This document shows, piece after piece, positions 59,894-64,000 of a DNA stretch of 64,000 nt. The DNA is from Micromonospora tulbaghiae (lineage in GTDB: Bacteria > Actinomycetota > Actinomycetes > Mycobacteriales > Micromonosporaceae). A program made the translations under genes and the position numbers. The stretch spans positions 496,001 through 560,000 of the forward strand of contig NZ_FMCQ01000002.1 of the NCBI RefSeq assembly GCF_900091605.1, given 5' to 3'. The notes under the pieces were generated by a model. The model saw only the letters and a list, made by a program, of their open reading frames with translations, searched no databases and was not told the DNA's origin. Numbering within the stretch: position 1 is the first letter of the stretch; each line of letters opens with the position of its first letter.

Positions 59894-60334
59894 TTGACCC
59901 CGTTCCGCGCCGCCGTCACCCGCGTACGCCGCGCTCTCGCCGCGTCCGCCCTGGTCGCCGCCGTGGCCGCCGCCGCACTCGTCGCACCGTCCACGGTCTC
60001 CACCCGGCTCGCCGAGCCCGCCGCAGCCGTCGTGTACGGCTCCTGCACGCAGTCCCGCTGCGCCGACGCGCGCACCGCCCGTTCCGGCTGGTCCGCCAAG
60101 AGCTTCCCGACCAGCCGCGGGTGGTACTCGTGGAGCGGCGGCCAGTGCAACTTCGCCGGTGGCCGGTTCTACAACTACGAGGGCCAGTTGCCCTCCGGCG
60201 CCACCTACTACGAGTACGACGTCTACCCGCGCGCCTGCAACGCCTCCCGGGACGCGTACCGGATCGTGGTCAACAAGAGCACCGGGGCGACATGGTTCTC
60301 ACCCGACCACTACGCCAACTTCTACCGGCTCTGA
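59894..60334 (+). CDS. Secreted guanyl-specific ribonuclease (RNase Sa/N1 family)
   Basis: 146 aa. Signal peptide (about residues 1-44) and a domain matching RNase Sa: YNYEGQLPSGATYYEYDVYP with Glu107, Arg113 in YPRA, and His139 in SPDHYANFY as the catalytic triad. Cys51, 56, 85 and 115 can form disulfides. TTG start chosen for AAGGAGG 5 nt upstream. Followed 62 bp later by a barstar-like gene, as in RNase-inhibitor pairs. Confidence 0.92.
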   Translation: MTPFRAAVTRVRRALAASALVAAVAAAALVAPSTVSTRLAEPAAAVVYGSCTQSRCADARTARSGWSAKSFPTSRGWYSWSGGQCNFAGGRFYNYEGQLPSGATYYEYDVYPRACNASRDAYRIVVNKSTGATWFSPDHYANFYRL

Positions 60335-60396
60335 GCAGCCTCGGCGCCGGCCGGGCATTCCCCGCCCGGTCGGCGCCGTCGGGAAAGGACGGATCC

Positions 60397-60897
60397 ATGG
60401 GCGCGGCGTCCCCGCAGGCACCGGCCTGGCTCGTGTACGACGCGCCGCCGCCCGAGCCGGACGGCGGCGCGACAGTACCGGGCTCGGACGGTGGCCCACA
60501 GCCGGGCGGCGGGGCGCTGCCGGGCGGCGTGCTGATGTCTGGCACGCAGGCGCGTACCCGGGCCACTCTGCACGAGGCGCTGGCCGGTGTGTTGGCGCTG
60601 CCCGGCTGGTACGGCCGCAACTGGGACGCCCTCGCCGACGCGCTCGCCGACCGCCTCGACGCCGGCCCGCTGACAGTGGCCGTGACCGACGCGGCGGACC
60701 TGCTCGCCGACGAGCCGCCGGCCCAGCTCGGCACGCTGCTGGACGTGCTCGGCGCGGTCGCCGCCGGTGGCCACGAGACGCTGCGGGTGGTGCTGCGCGA
60801 CCACCCGGACCGGCTGGCCGCCCTCCGCGACCGCGTCGCCGCGGTGCTCAGCGGACGGGTCGACGGTCGGGTCGGCGGCCCACCGTCCGCCGGCTGA
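60397..60897 (+). CDS. Barstar-family ribonuclease inhibitor
   Basis: 166 aa, longer than Bacillus barstar (90 aa) by a Pro/Gly-rich N-terminal tail (residues 1-50). Barstar domain: TRATLHEALAGVLALPGWYG, NWDALADALAD, then an Asp/Glu-rich beta strand. Binds and blocks barnase/RNase Sa enzymes in the cytoplasm. AAAGGA about 8 nt before the ATG. Very probably protects the producer from its own RNase (59894). Confidence 0.88.
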   Translation: MGAASPQAPAWLVYDAPPPEPDGGATVPGSDGGPQPGGGALPGGVLMSGTQARTRATLHEALAGVLALPGWYGRNWDALADALADRLDAGPLTVAVTDAADLLADEPPAQLGTLLDVLGAVAAGGHETLRVVLRDHPDRLAALRDRVAAVLSGRVDGRVGGPPSAG

Positions 60898-60965
60898 CCC
60901 TGCCACCACGCCGACGTCAGGCGTGCTGTCGAGCAGGCCCGCACAGGCGAGTCCACCGCCTCCTT

Positions 60966-61008
60966 GACCCGGCACACCCCCCCGACCCGGCACACCCCCC
61001 GACCCGGC
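60966..61008. repeat. 17-18-bp tandem repeat, 2.5 copies
   Basis: GACCCGGCACACCCCCC(C) at 60966-60983 and 60984-61000, and GACCCGGC at 61001-61008. Confidence 0.8.
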
Positions 61009-61011
61009 GAT

Positions 61012-61068
61012 TGATCAAGAAGTTCACGTCCGGATCAGGCTGCCGCAGCGACACAAACTCCTTGATCA
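61012..61068. repeat. Dispersed palindrome, GATCATGAAGTT family (variant copy 2)
   Basis: TGATCAAGAAGTT (61012-61024) pairs with AAACTCCTTGATCA (61055-61068) with one mismatch. A diverged member carrying GATCAAG in place of GATCATG. Confidence 0.65.
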
Positions 61069-61107
61069 CGCCCGGGCGAGGGCCGGCTACGGGGCCGGGA
61101 ATGGGGT

Positions 61108-61162
61108 GATCATGAAGTTAGCGGCATTGGGGAGCGCTCTCCGGGCGGTCAACTTCATGATC
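61108..61162. repeat. Dispersed palindrome, GATCATGAAGTT family (copy 3)
   Basis: GATCATGAAGTT (61108-61119) and AACTTCATGATC (61151-61162) are perfect 12-bp arms, with a GAGCGCTC core in the centre. 39 bp from copy 2. Confidence 0.85.
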
Positions 61163-61259
61163 GACGGGGCGGGGGCGGGGGCGGGGCGAGGCGAGGCGAG
61201 GCGAGGCGGGGTGGAGGGCCGGGGCGAGGCGGGACGGGGTGGGGGAGCTGGGGGGGGCG

Positions 61260-61985
61260 TCAGGTGGGGTGGTCGAGGATGGCGCTGAAGCGCTCCTCGG
61301 CCAGGTCCAGCTGGGCGAGGATGTGTTGCTTGACCGGTGGGGACAGCGGTGTGTCCGGGCGGGCGACCAGGTCGCGGAAGACCGGCACCAGCGGGCGGTA
61401 CTTGGTGGCGGCGCGGGCCACCTTCGGCCCGACCGTGTGGATCACGCCAACGCCGTTGTCGGTGAAGTCGGACACCTTGATCACCCGCGCCCAGGGTTCC
61501 CGCTCCAGGCTCGCCGCCACATGTTCCCGGTACTGCTCGTCGCGGTCCCGGCCCGGGTCGTACGCCGGATTGGTGACCGCCGCGACCAGCCGGGCGACCC
61601 GCGCCCCGAACCGGTCCGACAGCGCGGCGAGCGCCGCCGGGGTCGCGTCGGCCCCCGAGCCGGGATCGAGCCCGGCCAGCTCGGCGGGATGGTCCTCGAC
61701 CGCGTCGTGCAGCAGCCCGGCGACGATCACGTCCACGTCCCGCACCTGGTAGTGGTGCATCAGCCGGATCGCCACCCGCAGCAGGTGGTTGAGGTAGGGC
61801 TCGCGTACCCGCCGGTCGTCGCGGTGCAGGTCGGCGGCCAGGTCGAGGGCCTCGGTCAGCCGGTCGCGGGCGGCCTCGTCGAACGCCTCGATCTCCAGCC
61901 GGAACCGGGCCAGCAGGCCGGGCTCACCGTGGATCTCGGTGATCGCGTGCATCGGCATGGTGGCGAGGTAGGCGGGGAACTCCAT
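61260..61985 (-). CDS. HD-domain phosphohydrolase, RelA/SpoT-like
   Basis: 241 aa. HD motif HLLRVAIRLMHHYQVRDVDV and AGLLHDAVED (His-Asp metal pair) with a C-terminal KVSDFTDNGVG, the layout of the (p)ppGpp hydrolase domain of SpoT-like or small HD proteins. No synthetase domain. Catalyses phosphate-ester hydrolysis; substrate could be ppGpp or another nucleotide. The ATG follows a GGGAC site, weak. 8 nt downstream of the RsbW-like gene's stop. Confidence 0.85.
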   Translation of the reverse strand: MEFPAYLATMPMHAITEIHGEPGLLARFRLEIEAFDEAARDRLTEALDLAADLHRDDRRVREPYLNHLLRVAIRLMHHYQVRDVDVIVAGLLHDAVEDHPAELAGLDPGSGADATPAALAALSDRFGARVARLVAAVTNPAYDPGRDRDEQYREHVAASLEREPWARVIKVSDFTDNGVGVIHTVGPKVARAATKYRPLVPVFRDLVARPDTPLSPPVKQHILAQLDLAEERFSAILDHPT

Positions 61986-61992
61986 GCGTCCC

Positions 61993-62451
61993 TTATAGCT
62001 GATCTTCGCTAGATCCGGCGCCCGCCGGGCCGCTCACGTCGCCGGTGAGGCGCTTGACCAGGCGTACGCAGGTGCCCTCCGGCGTGCCGACGATGGTGGC
62101 CTCGTCCATCACCCGCGCCATGATCAGCCGTCCCCGGCCGCGGTCGCCGGTGTCGTCGCCGTCGGCCGCGCGCCAGCCGCCACGGTCGCGTACCTCGATC
62201 TCCAGCCGGTCGCCGCGCAGCTCGGCCCGCAGCGTGGTGATGCCCTCCCGGGCGAAGCGGTAGCCGTGCTCGATGGCGTTGGCGCAGGCCTCGCCGGTGG
62301 CGATGAGGACGGTGTCGATGTCCCACTCGCTCACGCCCTGGGCGTGCAGCCAGCCGCGCAGCCGCTCCCGGGTGGCGGCGAGCCGGGCCGGGTCGGCCGG
62401 TAGGTCGATGGTGAGGACCGGGCCGCCGTCGCCGGATGTCCCACCCGTCAC
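61993..62451 (-). CDS. RsbW/SpoIIAB-like anti-sigma ATP-binding protein
   Basis: 152 aa. HATPase_c signatures: IATGEACANAIEHGY (N box) and DDTGDRGRGRLIMARVMDE (G1/G2). GTG at 62451 chosen for GGAGGG exactly 6 nt upstream; a longer frame to 62508 lacks a site. Likely an anti-sigma or anti-anti-sigma kinase in a partner-switching system; partner not in window. Confidence 0.88.
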   Translation of the reverse strand: MTGGTSGDGGPVLTIDLPADPARLAATRERLRGWLHAQGVSEWDIDTVLIATGEACANAIEHGYRFAREGITTLRAELRGDRLEIEVRDRGGWRAADGDDTGDRGRGRLIMARVMDEATIVGTPEGTCVRLVKRLTGDVSGPAGAGSSEDQL

Positions 62452-62505
62452 GTCCGGCCCTCCGTCCCGTGCCCGTCCCCGGACCTGGGCGCCCACTCGC
62501 GCTGT

Positions 62506-62531
62506 CACCGCCTGATTCCACCGCCTGATTC
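62506..62531. repeat. 13-bp perfect tandem duplication
   Basis: CACCGCCTGATTC occurs at 62506-62518 and again at 62519-62531 in the promoter region of the RsbW-like gene. Confidence 0.8.
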
Positions 62532-62699
62532 ACACCCTGTTGTCCCCGGTGGCCGCCGATTCATTCCCCCGGCGGCGATGTCCGTCGAGGTGATCATTGC
62601 GCATCGGGGGCGGCGTGTCAGCCGGTGGGCCGGTGACGGCGCCGGGCTGGCATCCCAGGAGGACGCCGGCCCGGTCGCCGGGGCGGGCTCCGGCGGAGG

Positions 62700-64000
62700 T
62701 CAGAGCGGCAGCCGCCCGGCGCCGGCGAAGGCGTCGACGGCGAGCGGGACCAGTGGGGTCGGCAGCGGCCGGGCGGCGCGCAGCGTGGGCGTCCATCCGG
62801 CGTCACCGCCGAGGTCGGGGTCGTGGGCGGCGTTGTACGCGGCGCGCAGGTCCACCGGCCGGGGCAGGCGGTCACCCTGCCGGACCCAGCTGCCGCGCTC
62901 GGTGAGCGCGGTGCCGCCCCAGTCGTACAGCAGGTCTGCCGCGGTGGTGTCGCCGGTGAGCGTGAAGAAGTTGTTCTCCGCGTACAGGGCGGACTGCACG
63001 CCGACGCCGAGGGCGTACGCGAAGCCGGGACCGCCGAGCCGGTAGTGGTTCTCGTGCACGTCGACCTGACCGAACCGCACCCGGGGCAGCCGTTGCAGCG
63101 TGCCGTCGAACAGGTTGTGCCGCACCGTCACGTTGAGTCGGCCCAGGTCCGGGCCGACGGTGTTCGACGAGCCGATGAGCATCACCTTGTCCCGGCCGGC
63201 GAACCGGTTCCAGGAGGCGGTGACCAGGCTGGCGGTGTGCGTGACGTCCAGCGAGCCGTCGTGCACCTGCCAGGGCCGCCCGAAGTAGACGGGCTGGGCA
63301 CTGTCCGGGTTGTCGCCGTCGGTGAACGTGTTGTGGTCGATCCAGACGTGCTCGCTGCGCCGGACGGAGATCTGGTCGTACTGGGAGTTCCAGTTGCCGG
63401 TGTCGCCGTCGGTCGGGGACCAGGCCGGGAAGCAGTCCCGGGCGTCGGCGAACTCGATATTGCGCACGATCACGTTGTCCACCCGGTCGATCATCAGCGT
63501 CAGACCGGTGAGCCGCGCGCCGCGCAGCCCGATGATTGTGGTGTTCGAGCCGACGTTGATCTGGGTCTGCCGGGTCTGGTTGGCCACCGACCGCACCCGC
63601 GCGGCCTCCAGCGGCCCGCTCGGGTTCACCCGGCCCCAGGTCGCCGGGTCGTACGCGGCCAGGTAGGAGGGCAGCGAGTACTCCGGGTCGGCCAGGTCGG
63701 CGCAGTCCAGCGGGGTGCCGTCCGGGCCCTCGAAACCGTCGACGGTCCCGTCCACGTACACGATCTTGGGGGTGGCGTCGGCGGCGTTCGTGGCGTTGTC
63801 GCCGCCGAGCGCGGCGACCAGCTCGGCCCGGGTACGCACGACGCGTACCCGGTCCGGCGCGGCGGCCGACCCGCCGGTGGTGCCGGTGCCCGCGGCGGCC
63901 CAGCCGTCGTTCGCGGCGAGGGTCTGGCGGCCGAGCAGTTCGGCGGCCCGGGACGGCACGCCGGGTGCGGCCGGCGCGGGCGCGGCGGTGGTGAGGACGA
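62700..64000 (-). CDS. Pectate lyase, PL1 family (5' end outside window)
   Basis: At least 430 residues; the start lies beyond 64000. Visible N-terminal residues (TTAAPAPAAPGVPSRAA) look like the end of a secretion signal. PL1 motifs: NTTIIGLRGARLTG, NVIVRNIEFADARDC, WIDHNTFTDGDN, KVMLIGSSNTVG and LPRVRFGQVDVHENHY, which holds the catalytic Arg. Cleaves polygalacturonate by beta-elimination. Secreted plant-polymer degrading enzyme; stop at 62700. Confidence 0.9.
   Translation of the reverse strand, partial: VLTTAAPAPAAPGVPSRAAELLGRQTLAANDGWAAAGTGTTGGSAAAPDRVRVVRTRAELVAALGGDNATNAADATPKIVYVDGTVDGFEGPDGTPLDCADLADPEYSLPSYLAAYDPATWGRVNPSGPLEAARVRSVANQTRQTQINVGSNTTIIGLRGARLTGLTLMIDRVDNVIVRNIEFADARDCFPAWSPTDGDTGNWNSQYDQISVRRSEHVWIDHNTFTDGDNPDSAQPVYFGRPWQVHDGSLDVTHTASLVTASWNRFAGRDKVMLIGSSNTVGPDLGRLNVTVRHNLFDGTLQRLPRVRFGQVDVHENHYRLGGPGFAYALGVGVQSALYAENNFFTLTGDTTAADLLYDWGGTALTERGSWVRQGDRLPRPVDLRAAYNAAHDPDLGGDAGWTPTLRAARPLPTPLVPLAVDAFAGAGRLPL

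Larger units (their letters stand above)
60898..61259. other. Intergenic region with two palindromes and tandem repeats
   Basis: 362 bp without a supportable gene. Holds GACCCGGCACACCCCCC in 2.5 tandem copies (60966-61008), palindromes at 61012-61068 and 61108-61162, and a purine-rich run (61180-61255). Confidence 0.8.

Noticed and set aside
61106..61288. Short frame of 60 codons over the third palindrome
   Set aside because: Translation is Gly/Arg/Glu low complexity from purine-rich DNA.

Overview
The window is very GC-rich, with long open frames on most strands, frequent GTG/TTG starts, GTGA and ATGA gene overlaps, several apparently leaderless genes, Tat-type signals and actinobacterial families (DUF4383, DUF6493/SWIM pairs, ECF42/DGPF). 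This fits a filamentous actinomycete, most likely Micromonosporaceae (Micromonospora-like). The organism call is inference; no rRNA or other phylogenetic marker was used. No tRNA, rRNA, CRISPR array, transposase or prophage was seen.

Layout. 1-3367: end of an operon of a glycosyltransferase, a methyltransferase, an LPG-synthase-like membrane protein, GTP cyclohydrolase II and a RibD-C/DHFR-like reductase, which looks like a pterin/deazaflavin-type small-molecule pathway. 3412-7093: sugar ABC importer behind a xylO-like palindrome. 7158-9941: polar amino-acid importer preceded by a SAM-IV-like riboswitch and a Cys-containing leader peptide. 10011-13066: FAD oxidoreductase of the UDP-galactopyranose-mutase type divergent from a PIG-V-like mannosyltransferase. 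13116-15292: EVE-like protein, HflX, DUF4383. 15468-19354: SWIM/DUF6493 pair. 19414-25395: GNAT, Phd-like protein, glucose-6-phosphate isomerase, ABC exporter, aldo/keto reductase. 25838-26380: KptA.

26388-33625 is an organosulfur island: sulfite-oxidase-like molybdoenzyme, membrane protein, selenium-binding protein/methanethiol oxidase, SsuB, SsuC and SsuA on the minus strand, with divergent SsuD. A 17-nt CCTAC-N7-ATAGG palindrome lies in front of both the molybdoenzyme gene and the ssuA/ssuD divergent promoter. Together these genes could import sulfonates, release sulfite, handle methanethiol and oxidise excess sulfite.

33722-41082: Nudix and NADAR genes, SRPBCC/ArsR pair, two secreted cell-wall hydrolases, a flavin amine oxidase, and a DGPF protein with an ECF42 sigma factor. 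41224-46819: branched-chain-type ABC importer plus TetR. 46857-50403: degenerate isochorismatase-fold protein, glycogen-debranching-like enzyme, SCP2 protein and MarR regulator, divergent from an ABC exporter (50502). 52396-56361: M23 peptidase, VOC fusion, two unrecognised proteins, alpha/beta hydrolase. 56777-60897: secreted M36 protease, secreted RNase Sa-like ribonuclease and barstar-like inhibitor. 61260-64000: HD phosphohydrolase, RsbW-like kinase, and a pectate lyase cut by the window edge.

Intergenic DNA carries at least two families of dispersed palindromes (a 52-nt GATCTTGGTACG family at 35080 and 56550, and a GATCATGAAGTT family at 11615, 61012 and 61108, with a half copy at 25514) and several short tandem repeats.
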